A stretch of 64,000 nucleotides of DNA from an uncultured Pelagibacteraceae bacterium (GCA_902537665.1 CACBCE010000004.1:36724-100723), one strand, 5' to 3'; positions 36,844 to 46,477 are shown, counted from the first letter of the stretch. Notes: generated from the letters alone by a model not told the origin. Program-made: numbers and translations.

Positions 36844-37461
36844 ATGACTAAAAGATTAAACTCTAAACATAAAGTAGATAGAAGATTAAAAGTAAACCTA
36901 TGGGGAAGACCAAAAAGCCCTTTTAATAAAAGAGCTTACGGGCCAGGACAGCATGGACAAACCAAGCCAGCCAAACCATCAGATTACGGAATTCAATTAC
37001 AAGCTAAACAAAAGCTTAAAGCTTATTATGGAAATATAAATGAAAGACAATTTAGAAATATTTACAAAAAAGCTTCTATGATTAAAGGTGATACTAGTGA
37101 AAATCTTATTGGTCTTTTAGAAAGAAGATTAGATGCTGTTATTTATAGAGCAAAATTTTCAACAACTATATTTTCAGCAAGACAACTTATTAATCACGGC
37201 CATGTTAAAGTAAATGGTAAAAAAGTAAATATTTCAAGTTATCTAGTTAGAGAGGAAGACACTATAGAAATAAGAGATAAGTCTAAACAACTTGCGATAA
37301 TTGATATCGCTTTAGCTAGTAAAGAGAGAGAAATACCTGAATATATTCAATTAGATCAAAAAAATAAAAAATTTAAGTTTATTAGAGTTCCAAAGTTTGA
37401 AGAAGTTCCTTATCCAATAGTAATGGAACCAAATTTAGTAATTGAATATTACTCTAGATAA
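36844..37461 (+). CDS. rpsD: Small-subunit ribosomal protein S4
   Basis: The 205-residue protein is bacterial uS4: basic N-terminal region with R-A-Y-G-P-G-Q-H-G (about 35-43), then [12 protein letters not shown] (about 90-101). An S4 RNA-binding domain follows ([14 protein letters not shown], about 113-126). S4 nucleates 30S assembly on 16S rRNA. The zinc-type cysteines of some N-termini are absent. It is encoded on its own rather than in the alpha operon and has its own promoter. The following methyltransferase starts 5 bases after the stop. Confidence 0.96.
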   Translation: MTKRLNSKHKVDRRLKVNLWGRPKSPFNKRAYGPGQHGQTKPAKPSDYGIQLQAKQKLKAYYGNINERQFRNIYKKASMIKGDTSENLIGLLERRLDAVIYRAKFSTTIFSARQLINHGHVKVNGKKVNISSYLVREEDTIEIRDKSKQLAIIDIALASKEREIPEYIQLDQKNKKFKFIRVPKFEEVPYPIVMEPNLVIEYYSR

Positions 37462-37466
37462 AAAAA

Positions 37467-38075
37467 TTGATTAAAAGAACATCTAAAGATCATATCCAAT
37501 CAATTCTTTCAGAAAAAAAAAATTGGAAGATTTTAGATATTGGCTGTGGGTACTCTGCTAATGAGTTTGCTACAACAATTTGTGATGTTCAAGATTTATC
37601 AGAATTCTATAAGGAAAAAAATTTTGTAAAACTCGAGAATAAAAGTTTACCATTCAAAGATAATGAATTTGATTTTGTAATTGCAAGTCATGTACTAGAA
37701 CATGTAGAAGATTTTAAATTTTTCATAAAAGAGTTAGAAAGAGTTTCTAACAAAGGTTACATAGAATTACCTACTAAGTTAGAAGATAATTTAGTTTTTG
37801 AAAACAAAAAAGACCATTTATGGCATATGGATTTTAATGATGTTGAATCTAAATTGATTATTTCCAATAAGTTACAGTTTGTAGAGCCTATATTAACTGT
37901 ATCTGCAGCTCATAAATTAAGAAAAAATTTTAAAAGTAGCTTCATCATAGAACTTTATTGGGAAAGTAAGATTGATTATGATTATAAAAATGATGAAGAA
38001 AGTTACGAAAAATTTAGTTTATTGACTTTATTTAGAAAATTTTTCTCAAAAAAAATAAGATCTATTTTTGGTTAA
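37467..38075 (+). CDS. Class I SAM-dependent methyltransferase
   Basis: A 202-residue methyltransferase starting with TTG at 37467. Motif I is I-L-D-I-G-C-G-Y-S-A (about 22-31), and the post-I region D-V-Q-D-L-S is short. Motif IV is F-D-F-V-I-A-S-H-V-L-E-H-V-E-D (about 69-83), typical of the Methyltransf_11 group. Substrate unknown. A basic C-terminus (F-F-S-K-K-I-R-S-I-F-G) could touch a membrane or nucleic acid. It is probably co-transcribed with rpsD and converges on grxD with a 4-base overlap. Confidence 0.72.
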   Translation: MIKRTSKDHIQSILSEKKNWKILDIGCGYSANEFATTICDVQDLSEFYKEKNFVKLENKSLPFKDNEFDFVIASHVLEHVEDFKFFIKELERVSNKGYIELPTKLEDNLVFENKKDHLWHMDFNDVESKLIISNKLQFVEPILTVSAAHKLRKNFKSSFIIELYWESKIDYDYKNDEESYEKFSLLTLFRKFFSKKIRSIFG

Positions 38076-38407
38076 TCTTTCTTTAAGCTAATACCTTTAT
38101 CTTGGAGTATCTTTTTTAATTCTCCATTTTCGTACATTTCTTTAACAATATCACAGCCTCCAACAAATTCTTTTTTTATGTAAAGTTGAGGTATTGTAGG
38201 CCAATCACTAAAAACTTTTATTCCTTCCCTAATCGATTGATCTTCAAGAACATTTACACCTTTATAGTTTACCTCTAAAATTTTTAAGATATTAGATACT
38301 GCCATTGAAAATCCACACTGTGGAGCATCTGGAGTACCCTTCATAAATAAACATACATCATTATTTTCAATATGATTTTCAATTACATTTTTTATTTTTT
38401 CATCCAT
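38072..38407 (-). CDS. grxD: Monothiol glutaredoxin (Grx4/GrxD)
   Basis: The 111-residue protein has the monothiol CGFS motif in K-G-T-P-D-A-P-Q-C-G-F-S (about 23-34), then W-P-T-I-P-Q-L-Y-I (about 68-76) and G-G-C-D-I (about 83-87). These proteins carry [2Fe-2S] clusters and hand them to targets, often as heterodimers with BolA. The gene for a BolA protein overlaps it by one base, which fits that partnership. It is the last gene of the long reverse operon that begins at sfsA. Confidence 0.93.
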   Translation of the reverse strand: MDEKIKNVIENHIENNDVCLFMKGTPDAPQCGFSMAVSNILKILEVNYKGVNVLEDQSIREGIKVFSDWPTIPQLYIKKEFVGGCDIVKEMYENGELKKILQDKGISLKKD

Positions 38408-38637
38408 TATTGTTCCTTTGTTTTAATAGCTAAGGCATGTAACTCATTACCCATCCTGCCTTTTAATGAATTGTAAACCATTTTGTGTTGTTCAATTTTA
38501 CTTTTTCCAACAAATTGAGATGATGTAACTGTAGCAGAATAATGATTACCATCTCCAGCTAAATCCTGTATTTCAATTGAAGCATCTGGCATTGCCTCTT
38601 TAATGAACTTTTCAATGTCTTTTAAATCCATTGCCAT
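38407..38637 (-). CDS. BolA family protein
   Basis: The 76-residue protein has the BolA fold order. D-A-S-I-E-I-Q-D-L (about 18-26) leads to G-D-G-N-H-Y-S-A-T-V (about 28-37), and S-K-I-E-Q-H-K-M-V-Y-N-S-L (about 45-57) holds the conserved His. It is short, closer to the IbaG/BolA2 type than to BolA1. It likely forms a cluster-binding complex with the GrxD encoded next. An alternative ATG at 38631 would drop two residues. It lies two bases after the purL stop, tying iron-sulfur handling to the purine operon. Confidence 0.9.
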   Translation of the reverse strand: MAMDLKDIEKFIKEAMPDASIEIQDLAGDGNHYSATVTSSQFVGKSKIEQHKMVYNSLKGRMGNELHALAIKTKEQ

Positions 38638-38639
38638 AA

Positions 38640-40829
38640 TTAATCCATATAACTCTTAAGCCAATTAGTATTATATGATTTTAATTCGTCAATTGTTAGT
38701 TTCGTCTTTTGATCAATTATCATATCTTTATCAATGATTTTACCTATTTCATCATAGTGCACAGAGTTTTTATCTAAAATCTTAGAAACTTCTTTAAAAT
38801 CTTTTGGATTAATTTCAATTAAATATCTTCCTTGATCTTCAGCAAAAAAGTACTCAATTTCATTAATCAAAAATTTTGGCTTTTTGAATTGTATACCTTT
38901 ATTACCTTTTATACACATTTTACTTATCGCTGTGATTATTCCACCAAGAGACACATCATGGGCACTTTTAATAAAATTTTTCTCTATCAAATTTAGTAAA
39001 GTCAGACCATTATTTTTTTCATTAAATAAATTTACCTCAGGCGGAGGTCCATTATTTTCATTGAATATTATTCTTGATAATAAACTTTGATCTACATGAC
39101 CCTCTGTTTTACCAATCACTAATACGATATTATCGATTTCCTTAAAATCCATTGTGATCATTTTTTTGTAATCTTTAATTAAACCCACACCACCTATCGT
39201 AGGAGTTGGTTTAATTCCGATGTCTTTTGTCTCGTTATAAAAAGATACATTGCCTGAGACAACGGGATAATCTAAATACTTACATGCCTCATTGATACCT
39301 TGAACACATTCGACAAACTCACCCATATTTTCCTCTTTCTCTGGACTTCCAAAATTTAAACAATTTGTAATTGCTATAGGTTTAGCACCTACTGAGATTA
39401 AATTTCTCCAAGTTTCACAAACGACTTGCTTTCCACCTGTGAGTGGGTGTGCCCAACAATAAGTTGCAGATGAGTCAACCGTAGCAGCTATAGCTTTGTC
39501 TGTTTTATGAACTCTTACTACACCTGAATCTCCACCAGGTTTTTGTATAGTATCACCCATTACTGTGTGATCATATTGTTGCCAAATCCATTCTTTGCTA
39601 CAAACATTTGGGCTGGATAAGATTTTTTTTAACGTATCTTTGATTTTAAGACTTTTAAATATTGTTTTATTTATCTTATTTTTTTTTGGTAATTTTGATT
39701 TTTTCCATTTTCGGTCATACATTGGAGAGTTTTCAACCAATGTATTAACTGGAATATTAGCTACTTCTTTGTTATCAAAAAATAATTCAATATTCTTTGT
39801 ATTGGTAGTTTTTCCAATTACAGCAAAGTCTAAATTCCATTTATCAAATATTTTTTTGGCTATTTCCTCTTTGCCACTCTCAAGCACTATAAGCATTCTT
39901 TCCTGGCTTTCAGATAGCATAATTTCGTAAGGTGTCATTTTGGTTTCTCTACATGGAACTTTGTTTAAGTTAATCTCAATACCTAAATTTCCCTTTGATG
40001 CCATTTCAATACTTGAAGAGGTTAGTCCTGCAGCACCCATATCTTGAATTGCAATAATTGAGTCTCCTGACATTAATTCTAAGCAGGCCTCTAATAAAAG
40101 TTTTTCAGTAAAAGGATCTCCAACTTGCACAGTTGGTTTTTTTTCCTCGATTTTTTCATCAAAACTTGCAGAGGCCATACTTGCTCCATGAATTCCATCT
40201 CTACCTGTTTTTGATCCAACATATATAACTGGTTTATTTAAACCAGCTGCCTTGGAGTAAAATATCTTATCTTTTTTAACTAGTCCTAAAGTCATGGCAT
40301 TCACCAAGATATTTCCATTATATGATCTATCAAAAGATGTTTGTCCTGCTATAGTAGGTACACCCATACAGTTTCCATAACCACCAATTCCATTAACAAC
40401 ACCTCTTAATAAATTTTTTGTTTTTTTATTTTGTGTTGAACCAAAATGGATTGAATTTAGGTTAGCAATAGGTCTTGCGCCCATTGTAAAAACATCTCGC
40501 ATAATTCCACCAACTCCTGTTGCTGCTCCTTGATAAGGCTCAATAAATGATGGATGATTATGACTTTCGATTTTAAAAACTATTGCATCTCCATCTTCAA
40601 TATCAATAACTCCAGCATTTTCTCCTGGTCCTTGAATTACTTTTTTCCCTTTAGTGTGTAATTTTTTTAAATGAATTCGCGAAGATTTATAGGAGCAATG
40701 CTCATTCCACATTGCAGAAAATATACCTAACTCAGTAAAATTAGGTGTTCTTTTTAATAATTTACAAATTTTTTTATATTCATCTAATTTTAAACCATGT
40801 TCAATCGCAATTTTTTCGTTAACCAACAT
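38640..40829 (-). CDS. purL: Phosphoribosylformylglycinamidine synthase, large subunit
   Basis: The 729-residue protein is the small-type PurL that works with separate PurS and Pur[12 protein letters not shown] (about 40-50) holds the catalytic His. G-E-N-A-G-V-I-D and K-I-E-S-H-N-H-P-S (about 87-95) bind ATP and metal, and [11 protein letters not shown] (about 211-221) follows. The two AIRS-like halves are present. It converts FGAR to FGAM using ammonia from PurQ. The order purB-purC-purS-purQ-purL with tiny gaps or overlaps marks one transcription unit. Confidence 0.96.
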   Translation of the reverse strand: MLVNEKIAIEHGLKLDEYKKICKLLKRTPNFTELGIFSAMWNEHCSYKSSRIHLKKLHTKGKKVIQGPGENAGVIDIEDGDAIVFKIESHNHPSFIEPYQGAATGVGGIMRDVFTMGARPIANLNSIHFGSTQNKKTKNLLRGVVNGIGGYGNCMGVPTIAGQTSFDRSYNGNILVNAMTLGLVKKDKIFYSKAAGLNKPVIYVGSKTGRDGIHGASMASASFDEKIEEKKPTVQVGDPFTEKLLLEACLELMSGDSIIAIQDMGAAGLTSSSIEMASKGNLGIEINLNKVPCRETKMTPYEIMLSESQERMLIVLESGKEEIAKKIFDKWNLDFAVIGKTTNTKNIELFFDNKEVANIPVNTLVENSPMYDRKWKKSKLPKKNKINKTIFKSLKIKDTLKKILSSPNVCSKEWIWQQYDHTVMGDTIQKPGGDSGVVRVHKTDKAIAATVDSSATYCWAHPLTGGKQVVCETWRNLISVGAKPIAITNCLNFGSPEKEENMGEFVECVQGINEACKYLDYPVVSGNVSFYNETKDIGIKPTPTIGGVGLIKDYKKMITMDFKEIDNIVLVIGKTEGHVDQSLLSRIIFNENNGPPPEVNLFNEKNNGLTLLNLIEKNFIKSAHDVSLGGIITAISKMCIKGNKGIQFKKPKFLINEIEYFFAEDQGRYLIEINPKDFKEVSKILDKNSVHYDEIGKIIDKDMIIDQKTKLTIDELKSYNTNWLKSYMD

Positions 40830-41512
40830 TATTTAATATTATTTAAAAGATTTTTAAAAAATATGGATCCATCTTCCCCAGATAAACTTTCATCTATCAT
40901 TCTCTCAGGATGAGGCATCATACCTAAAACGTTTTTTTCTTTGTTAAAAATACCTGCAATATTTTTTATTGATCCATTAGGATTTATTTGATCATTTGTA
41001 TTGCCATTTTGATCACAATAATAAATTGCTATTTGATTATTATCTTCAATCTCTTTGAGTTGATCGTTGGTGCAAAAATAATTACCTTCATTATGCGCTA
41101 TGTGAAACTCCAAAACTTTTTTATTAAGATTTTTAAAAAAAATATTCTCTTTGTTGTCAAATTTTACGTGGACATTTTTACAAATAAACTGAAGGTACTT
41201 ATTTCTTAATAATACTCCTGGCACCAATCCAGCCTCAACCAAAATTTGAAAACCATTACAAATTCCCATCACTAATCCACCCGATTTTGCAAAGTTAATA
41301 ACTGAGTGCATAATTTTTGACTTTGAAGCCATACTTCCACAACGCAAATAATCACCGTAAGAAAAACCACCCGGTAAAACAATTAAATCACTTTTGGGTA
41401 ATTCTTGATCATCATGCCAAACCATTTTATTTTTAAATCCAAATTTTGTAAGAGCAACATCCATGTCTCTATCACAATTTGAACCAGGGAAGGTTATAAC
41501 CGATGATTTCAT
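40829..41512 (-). CDS. purQ: Phosphoribosylformylglycinamidine synthase, glutaminase subunit
   Basis: The 227-residue class I glutamine amidotransferase opens with [12 protein letters not shown] (4-15). It has [13 protein letters not shown] (about 46-58), the nucleophile Cys in M-G-I-C-N-G-F-Q (about 81-88), and M-P-H-P-E-R (about 203-208) for the rest of the triad. It hydrolyses glutamine and passes ammonia to PurL. It overlaps purL by one base and follows purS by three bases. Confidence 0.95.
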   Translation of the reverse strand: MKSSVITFPGSNCDRDMDVALTKFGFKNKMVWHDDQELPKSDLIVLPGGFSYGDYLRCGSMASKSKIMHSVINFAKSGGLVMGICNGFQILVEAGLVPGVLLRNKYLQFICKNVHVKFDNKENIFFKNLNKKVLEFHIAHNEGNYFCTNDQLKEIEDNNQIAIYYCDQNGNTNDQINPNGSIKNIAGIFNKEKNVLGMMPHPERMIDESLSGEDGSIFFKNLLNNIK

Positions 41513-41515
41513 TAA

Positions 41516-41758
41516 TTATTGTGTTTCAATAATTTTGTAGTTTTCAATAACAAGATTAGCTAAAAGTTTTTTACACATATTTTCTACAAGATCTTTAGCT
41601 TTTTTTGGATCATTTTCTTTAACATCAATCTCAAAATATTTGCCTTGTCTAACCTCATTCACAGAATTAAAGCCCATACCATCTAATGTCTCATGGATTA
41701 CTTTGCCTTGTGGATCCAGAACATCCTTTTTTAGAGTTATTATTGCAGAAACTCTCAT
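41516..41758 (-). CDS. purS: Phosphoribosylformylglycinamidine synthase, PurS subunit
   Basis: The 80-residue protein matches PurS: K-K-D-V-L-D-P-Q-G-K-V-I (about 9-20), then V-R-Q-G-K-Y-F-E-I-D-V (about 37-47), then a helix and a final strand L-L-A-N-L-V-I-E-N-Y. A PurS dimer bridges PurL and PurQ in the three-part FGAM synthase. Length is typical. It overlaps purC by 4 bases. Confidence 0.93.
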   Translation of the reverse strand: MRVSAIITLKKDVLDPQGKVIHETLDGMGFNSVNEVRQGKYFEIDVKENDPKKAKDLVENMCKKLLANLVIENYKIIETQ

Positions 41759-42540
41759 TTTTGCTTCTTTTTAATTGAGGAAAGTTTAGTAACATTTACT
41801 GCAGAAACATTCGATTGCTCATGTAGAATTCCAAGTCTTTTAGCAACCTCGGTATACGCAGGCAATAAATCTCCTAAATCTTTTCTAAATCTATCTTTAT
41901 CAAGTTTTTTGTCAGTTGCTGAGTCCCATAGTCGACAAGTATCAGGACTTATTTCATCAGCCAAAATAATATCTTTCCTTCCATCAATTTTAGTTCGTCC
42001 AAATTCTAATTTAAAATCAATTAATTTTATTCCTACTCCTCTAAACATTCCAATCATGAAATCATTAATTCTAAAGATAGTTTTTTTTATCTTTTCAATT
42101 TCTTTTTTATTTGCCCAATCAAATGCGTAAATATGATCCTCTGAAATTAAAGGATCACCAAGTTTGTCATCTTTTAAACAGTACTCAATTAAAGGTTCTT
42201 TTAATACAGTTCCATCTTCTATTCCAAGTCTTTTAGTTAAAGATCCTGTTGCCACATTCCGAATAATAAATTCAATTGGAATTATCTCGACAAATTTAAT
42301 TAATTGTTCTCTCATGTTTAGTCTTTTGACTAAATGATTTTCAATACCAATTTGCGATAAATTTGTAAGTATATGTTCAGAAATTCTATTATTTAAAACT
42401 CCTTTACCCTCAATAGTTGTTCTTTTTTCATTATTAAATGCTGTAGCATCGTCTTTAAAATATTGGATTACTAAATTTTTATCTGAGGTCGAATAAATTA
42501 TCTTGGCTTTTCCCTCGTAAAGTTTTTTACCTTTTTTCAT
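41755..42540 (-). CDS. purC: SAICAR synthetase
   Basis: The 261-residue protein has the PurC order. L-Y-E-G-K-A-K-I-I-Y (about 7-16) is the phosphate loop, V-I-Q-Y-F-K-D-D-A-T-A-F is followed by E-F-I-I-R-N-V-A-T-G-S, and D-F-K-L-E-F-G-R and L-A-D-E-I-S-P-D-T-C-R (about 193-203) follow. It joins aspartate to CAIR. It shares one base with the purB stop and overlaps purS by four. Confidence 0.95.
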   Translation of the reverse strand: MKKGKKLYEGKAKIIYSTSDKNLVIQYFKDDATAFNNEKRTTIEGKGVLNNRISEHILTNLSQIGIENHLVKRLNMREQLIKFVEIIPIEFIIRNVATGSLTKRLGIEDGTVLKEPLIEYCLKDDKLGDPLISEDHIYAFDWANKKEIEKIKKTIFRINDFMIGMFRGVGIKLIDFKLEFGRTKIDGRKDIILADEISPDTCRLWDSATDKKLDKDRFRKDLGDLLPAYTEVAKRLGILHEQSNVSAVNVTKLSSIKKKQK

Positions 42541-43832
42541 TATTTGAAAACCCGCCTAAAAATTAGATTTACATTTTTAAAGTGTTTAGAATAACTAAAG
42601 ATAGACTTCAGTTTTTTGATTGAAATTTTGCTCATTATTAACTTGTCAGACTGGATAACATTAAACAAATCTAAATTTTCAGCAAAACATTTTTTTGCAT
42701 ATCCTTGTACTAACTTATAGGATTTTTCTCTTGTGATACCAGTTTTTGTAAGTTCTAGCATCACCTCTTGTGAAAAAATTAAACCTTTAGTTAGATTAAG
42801 ATTTTCTAGCATTTTTTTTGGATAAACAATCATATTATCTAAAACATTTGCTAATCTTGTAAGAGCAAAATCTAGAGTAATATTTGCATCAGGCCCAATA
42901 TATCTCTCTACACTTGAATGTGAAATATCTCTTTCATGCCATAAAGCAATATTTTCAAGCGCTGGAACAACAGAACTTCTAACCATTCTTGCAAGACCTG
43001 TTAAATTTTCACTTAATATTGGATTTTTTTTATGGGGCATTGCAGAGGAACCCTTTTGACTTTTAGAAAAGTATTCTTGTAATTCATAAACTTCTGATCT
43101 TTGTAAATGTCTTATTTCTATAGCAACTCTCTCTATACTTCCTGCAATGATGCCTAGAACTGAAAAATAAAATGCATGTCTATCTCTTGGGATTATTTGT
43201 GTAGAGATCGGTTCAACTTTTAATCCAAGTTTTTTTGCAACATGTTTTTCAACATTAGGGTTTACATTTGCAAATGTACCAACTGCACCAGAAATTGCAC
43301 AAGTTGATATTTGATCGATAGCATAAACTAATCTTTCTCTATTTCTTTTAAACTCTTCATAAAAGGAAGCTAATTTTAATCCAAATGTTATTGGCTCAGC
43401 ATGAATGCCATGACTACGACCAATGCATGGGGTAAACTTATATTTTCTTGCTTGTTTTTTTAATACTTTTAAAATTTGATCTACGTCTTTTAAGATAATT
43501 TTTCCTGACTGAACTAACTGAATATTAAAACTTGTATCTACTACATCGGATGAGGTCATGCCAAGATGGAGATATCTAGCTTTAATTCCTGCCTTTTCAG
43601 TTACGGAGGTTAGAAAAGCAATTACATCATGTTTAACTTTACTTTCAATCTGATGAATTCTTTTTAAATTTATCCTAGCTTTTTTTCTAACTATTGATGA
43701 GACACCTTTTGGAATTTGACCAAGTTTTTCCATTGCTTGAGCTGCAGCAATTTCAACATCTAACCATATTTTGTATTTATTTTCTTCAGACCAAATATCT
43801 GTTAATTCTTTTCGAGAGTATCTTTTAATCAT
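42540..43832 (-). CDS. purB: Adenylosuccinate lyase
   Basis: The 430-residue protein is a fumarase/aspartase superfamily lyase. H-L-G-M-T-S-S-D-V-V-D-T (about 87-98), R-S-H-G-I-H-A-E-P-I-T-F-G (about 138-150) and the flexible signature loop G-S-S-A-M-P-H-K-K-N-P (about 262-272) with the catalytic Ser are present. It splits SAICAR and adenylosuccinate, releasing fumarate. This is the Bacillus/Thermotoga-like length. It follows map by 3 bases. Confidence 0.95.
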   Translation of the reverse strand: MIKRYSRKELTDIWSEENKYKIWLDVEIAAAQAMEKLGQIPKGVSSIVRKKARINLKRIHQIESKVKHDVIAFLTSVTEKAGIKARYLHLGMTSSDVVDTSFNIQLVQSGKIILKDVDQILKVLKKQARKYKFTPCIGRSHGIHAEPITFGLKLASFYEEFKRNRERLVYAIDQISTCAISGAVGTFANVNPNVEKHVAKKLGLKVEPISTQIIPRDRHAFYFSVLGIIAGSIERVAIEIRHLQRSEVYELQEYFSKSQKGSSAMPHKKNPILSENLTGLARMVRSSVVPALENIALWHERDISHSSVERYIGPDANITLDFALTRLANVLDNMIVYPKKMLENLNLTKGLIFSQEVMLELTKTGITREKSYKLVQGYAKKCFAENLDLFNVIQSDKLIMSKISIKKLKSIFSYSKHFKNVNLIFRRVFK

Positions 43833-43835
43833 TAA

Positions 43836-44609
43836 TTATAAATATGGGGGCTTTGAATAACCTTTAACAGATTCTGTAAATATTTCATATCCATTTTCTG
43901 TAATTCCTACAGTATGTTCAAATTGTGCAGATAAAGATTTATCTTTAGTGACTGCAGTCCACCCATCATTAAGCACTTTTACATTAAATTTTCCAGCATT
44001 AATCATTGGTTCAATTGTAAATGTCATTCCAGTTTTTAATTCCATACCTGTATTCTTTGTTCCATAATGTAAAATATTTGGTGCCTCATGAAATGTTGTG
44101 CTTATACCATGCCCACAAAAATCTCTTACAACCGAAAAACCTTTTTCTTCAATATAAGATTGAATTTCATGTCCTATATCTCCTAGTTTTATTCCAGGTT
44201 TTAAAATTTTTATAGCTTTCATCATTGATTGGTAAGTAGCATCAATAAGATTATTCAATTTTACAGATGTTTTTCCTATACAAAACATACGACTTGTGTC
44301 ACCATAGTGATCATTAATTATTGCAGTCACATCAACATTTAGTGCGTCACCCTCAACTAAAATTCTATCTTTTGTTGGAATACCATGACATACAACATGA
44401 TTTAAAGATGTACATAAAGATTTGGTGAAACCTCGATAATAGAGTGGAGCAGAGTGACCACCATTATCCCTGATGAACTCATAACCAAGCTTATCAATAT
44501 AGGCTGTTGAAACACCTTCTTTAATATTTTCAGTTAACATATCTAAAGTTTGTGCAGCTAACTTTCCCGCTATTCTCATTTTTTCAAATTTTTCAGTGTA
44601 ATTATTCAT
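43836..44609 (-). CDS. map: Methionine aminopeptidase type I
   Basis: The 257-residue protein is a pita-bread metallopeptidase with all five metal ligands: Asp in D-A-L-N-V-D-V-T, Asp in Y-G-D-T-S-R-M, His in C-G-H-G-I (about 170), Glu in T-I-E-P-M, and Glu in Q-F-E-H-T-V. This contrasts with the metal-free M24 homologue at 262-1413. It removes initiator Met from new proteins. The start overlaps sfsA by 8 bases. Confidence 0.95.
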   Translation of the reverse strand: MNNYTEKFEKMRIAGKLAAQTLDMLTENIKEGVSTAYIDKLGYEFIRDNGGHSAPLYYRGFTKSLCTSLNHVVCHGIPTKDRILVEGDALNVDVTAIINDHYGDTSRMFCIGKTSVKLNNLIDATYQSMMKAIKILKPGIKLGDIGHEIQSYIEEKGFSVVRDFCGHGISTTFHEAPNILHYGTKNTGMELKTGMTFTIEPMINAGKFNVKVLNDGWTAVTKDKSLSAQFEHTVGITENGYEIFTESVKGYSKPPYL

Positions 44610-45300
44610 CTATAATTTTAATTTTTTTATCTATATAAATTTTTTTCGAACTAATATTACATCTATAAGCTAAAAAATTTACTCCTGCTTTTTTAGCTAT
44701 TAAATAATTTTCATAATATTTGCTATCTATATCTTTTGCTATTCTAAAGTATTCCATATTTTGTATTTGAACTAAAAAAATTAAGTAAGATTTGTAGCCC
44801 TTTTTTATGGCATCAATAAGGGTAAGTAAATGTTTTGACCCCCTGGTAGTAATCGCATCAGGAAACTCAGCAATTTTTTTGTCTCTAAAGAGTGTTACAT
44901 TTTTTACTTCTAGGAAACTTTTTTTACCTTTTTTTTCAATTAAAAAGTCAAATCTAGTTTCTTTGTCAAAAAAGACCTCTGAATTTATTTTGTCATTATT
45001 TTTTAGCTCTTTAATGAGATTATTATTTAATCCGTGGTAAACAATTTTATTTGCTCTATGAGTATTTACCCCAACTAAATTTTTTTTTGCCTTGATAATT
45101 TCTAGACCATATTTTAATTTTCTTTTAGGATCATCATGTTTGAATAAATGCACTTCATTTCCCTCATCAAGTAAACCTTTCATAGATCCAGTATTTGGAC
45201 AATGTGCAGTAACAATTTCTTTATTTAGATTTACATCAACAAAAAAACGCTTATATCTTTTGATTAATTTGCCTTTTAATAAAGACTTGGTAAATTCCAT
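44602..45300 (-). CDS. sfsA: SfsA family DNA/RNA nuclease-like protein
   Basis: I choose ATG 45300, giving 232 residues, because the family starts M-x-F-x-x-x-L-x-x-G-x-L-I-x-R-Y-K-R-F. An upstream in-frame start at 45351 lies inside the divergent gene. Conserved parts are C-P-N-T-G-S-M-K-G-L (about 34-43), E-V-K-N-V-T-L (about 124-130) with a nuclease-type E-x-K, and F-P-D-A-x-T-x-R-G-x-K-H-L. First linked to sugar fermentation control, it has a restriction-nuclease-like fold and its role is unclear. TATAAT lies exactly 6 bases before the ATG. Confidence 0.88.
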   Translation of the reverse strand: MEFTKSLLKGKLIKRYKRFFVDVNLNKEIVTAHCPNTGSMKGLLDEGNEVHLFKHDDPKRKLKYGLEIIKAKKNLVGVNTHRANKIVYHGLNNNLIKELKNNDKINSEVFFDKETRFDFLIEKKGKKSFLEVKNVTLFRDKKIAEFPDAITTRGSKHLLTLIDAIKKGYKSYLIFLVQIQNMEYFRIAKDIDSKYYENYLIAKKAGVNFLAYRCNISSKKIYIDKKIKIIDE

Positions 45301-45320
45301 ATTCAAATTATACATATAAA
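45301..45320. promoter_or_regulatory. Putative bidirectional leaderless promoter (sfsA/cinA-like)
   Basis: The two divergent ATGs are 20 bp apart. On the reverse strand a perfect TATAAT (45312-45307) is 6 bases before the sfsA ATG. On the forward strand TATACA (45309-45314) is 6 bases before the forward ATG, with TTGGTA (45287-45292) 16 bases upstream as a fair -35. The -10 elements overlap, so polymerase could start in either direction from nearly the same melted region. Both mRNAs would be leaderless. Confidence 0.55.
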
Positions 45321-46070
45321 ATGAGCAAAAACATAAAAGTAAATGCTGCAATATTAATTATCGGTAACGAAATTCTTTCTGGACGAACTCAGGACACTAA
45401 TACAAGCACGTTAGCAACTTGGTTAAACTCTATTGGCGTAAAAGTAAATGAGGTAAGAATAATTCCAGACCAAGAAGACATAATCGTAGAGACACTAAAT
45501 GTTCTAAGAAAATCTAATAATTATGTTTTTACAACTGGTGGTATTGGCCCAACACATGATGACATAACTGCTCAATCAGTAGCAAAAGCTTTTGGCCTTA
45601 AATACGAACTTCATAAAGAAGGATATAAAATATTAGAAGCTTATTACCAACCAGGTGAGTTTAATGAAGGAAGACAAAAAATGATTTGGATGCCAGCAAA
45701 TGCAGATTTAATTCTTAATCCAACTAGTGGGGCTCCTGGCTTTAGCGTAGAAAATGTTTTTTGTTTACCAGGGGTACCATCAATAATGAAATCAATGTTG
45801 GGCGGACTAAAAAATAAGATTGTGGGGGGTGACCCTATCTTAAGTCACACTATTAGTTTAAAAACAGTAGAAAGTGAAATTGCAAACTCTTTAACAAAAG
45901 TACAAGAGGAAAATCAAGATGTTGAGATAGGAAGCTATCCATTTTTCCATGCTGGCAAACTTGGAGTTTCAATAGTACTTCGTTCAGAGAATCAATCTAA
46001 AATCGATCAATGTAATTCTCAAATATTAAAATTTGTTAGTGATAAAAAAATAGAAGTTGTCGATAGATAA
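45321..46070 (+). CDS. Molybdopterin-binding-domain protein (CinA N-terminal-like)
   Basis: The 249-residue protein has the MoCF domain. I-I-G-N-E-I-L-S-G-R-T-Q-D-T-N (about 12-26) and F-T-T-G-G-I-G-P-T-H-D-D-I-T (about 72-85) are followed by G-A-P-G-F and L-P-G-V-P-S-I-M. It corresponds to the COG1058 half of CinA without the C-terminal deamidase domain. Family members with this domain include NMN/ADP-ribose-type hydrolases, so a nucleotide clean-up role is possible. It is followed without gap by the next gene. Confidence 0.82.
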   Translation: MSKNIKVNAAILIIGNEILSGRTQDTNTSTLATWLNSIGVKVNEVRIIPDQEDIIVETLNVLRKSNNYVFTTGGIGPTHDDITAQSVAKAFGLKYELHKEGYKILEAYYQPGEFNEGRQKMIWMPANADLILNPTSGAPGFSVENVFCLPGVPSIMKSMLGGLKNKIVGGDPILSHTISLKTVESEIANSLTKVQEENQDVEIGSYPFFHAGKLGVSIVLRSENQSKIDQCNSQILKFVSDKKIEVVDR

Positions 46071-46472
46071 ATGCTTTATTTTGCTTACGGAAGTAATCTT
46101 CATCATTTTCAAATGAAGAGAAGATGTAAAGATAGTACTTTTATTAAAAAGATCAATCTTAAGGATTTTAGATTAACTTTTAGAAGCAAGTATAGAGCTG
46201 CTGATATTGAACCAAAAAAAAATTCTATAGTACCGGGTGGCTTATTTGAAATTTCCAAGAGTGATGAAAAAAAACTGGATGTTTATGAAGACTTTCCTAT
46301 TTTATATAAAAAATATTATTTTTTGTATGATGGTAAAAAAGTAATGACTTACACCATGACAAAAAAAACGCCATTTAGATTTCCTACAGAAAGATATCTA
46401 AATGTAATCAAGCATGGGTACAAAGATTGTAAACTTAATATAAAATATTTAGAAAAAGCTCTTGTTGAATAA
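46071..46472 (+). CDS. Gamma-glutamylcyclotransferase-like protein
   Basis: The 133-residue protein starts L-Y-F-A-Y-G-S-N-L-H (2-11), the Y-G-S-N loop that binds the gamma-glutamyl group. It has G-G-L-F-E-I-S-K-S-D followed by L-D-V-Y-E-D-F-P (about 68-75), supplying the likely catalytic Glu. Members cyclise gamma-glutamyl amines or peptides to 5-oxoproline. The precise substrate is unknown. It starts immediately after the preceding stop and converges on the ATP-grasp gene. Confidence 0.82.
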   Translation: MLYFAYGSNLHHFQMKRRCKDSTFIKKINLKDFRLTFRSKYRAADIEPKKNSIVPGGLFEISKSDEKKLDVYEDFPILYKKYYFLYDGKKVMTYTMTKKTPFRFPTERYLNVIKHGYKDCKLNIKYLEKALVE

Positions 46473-46477
46473 ATATT

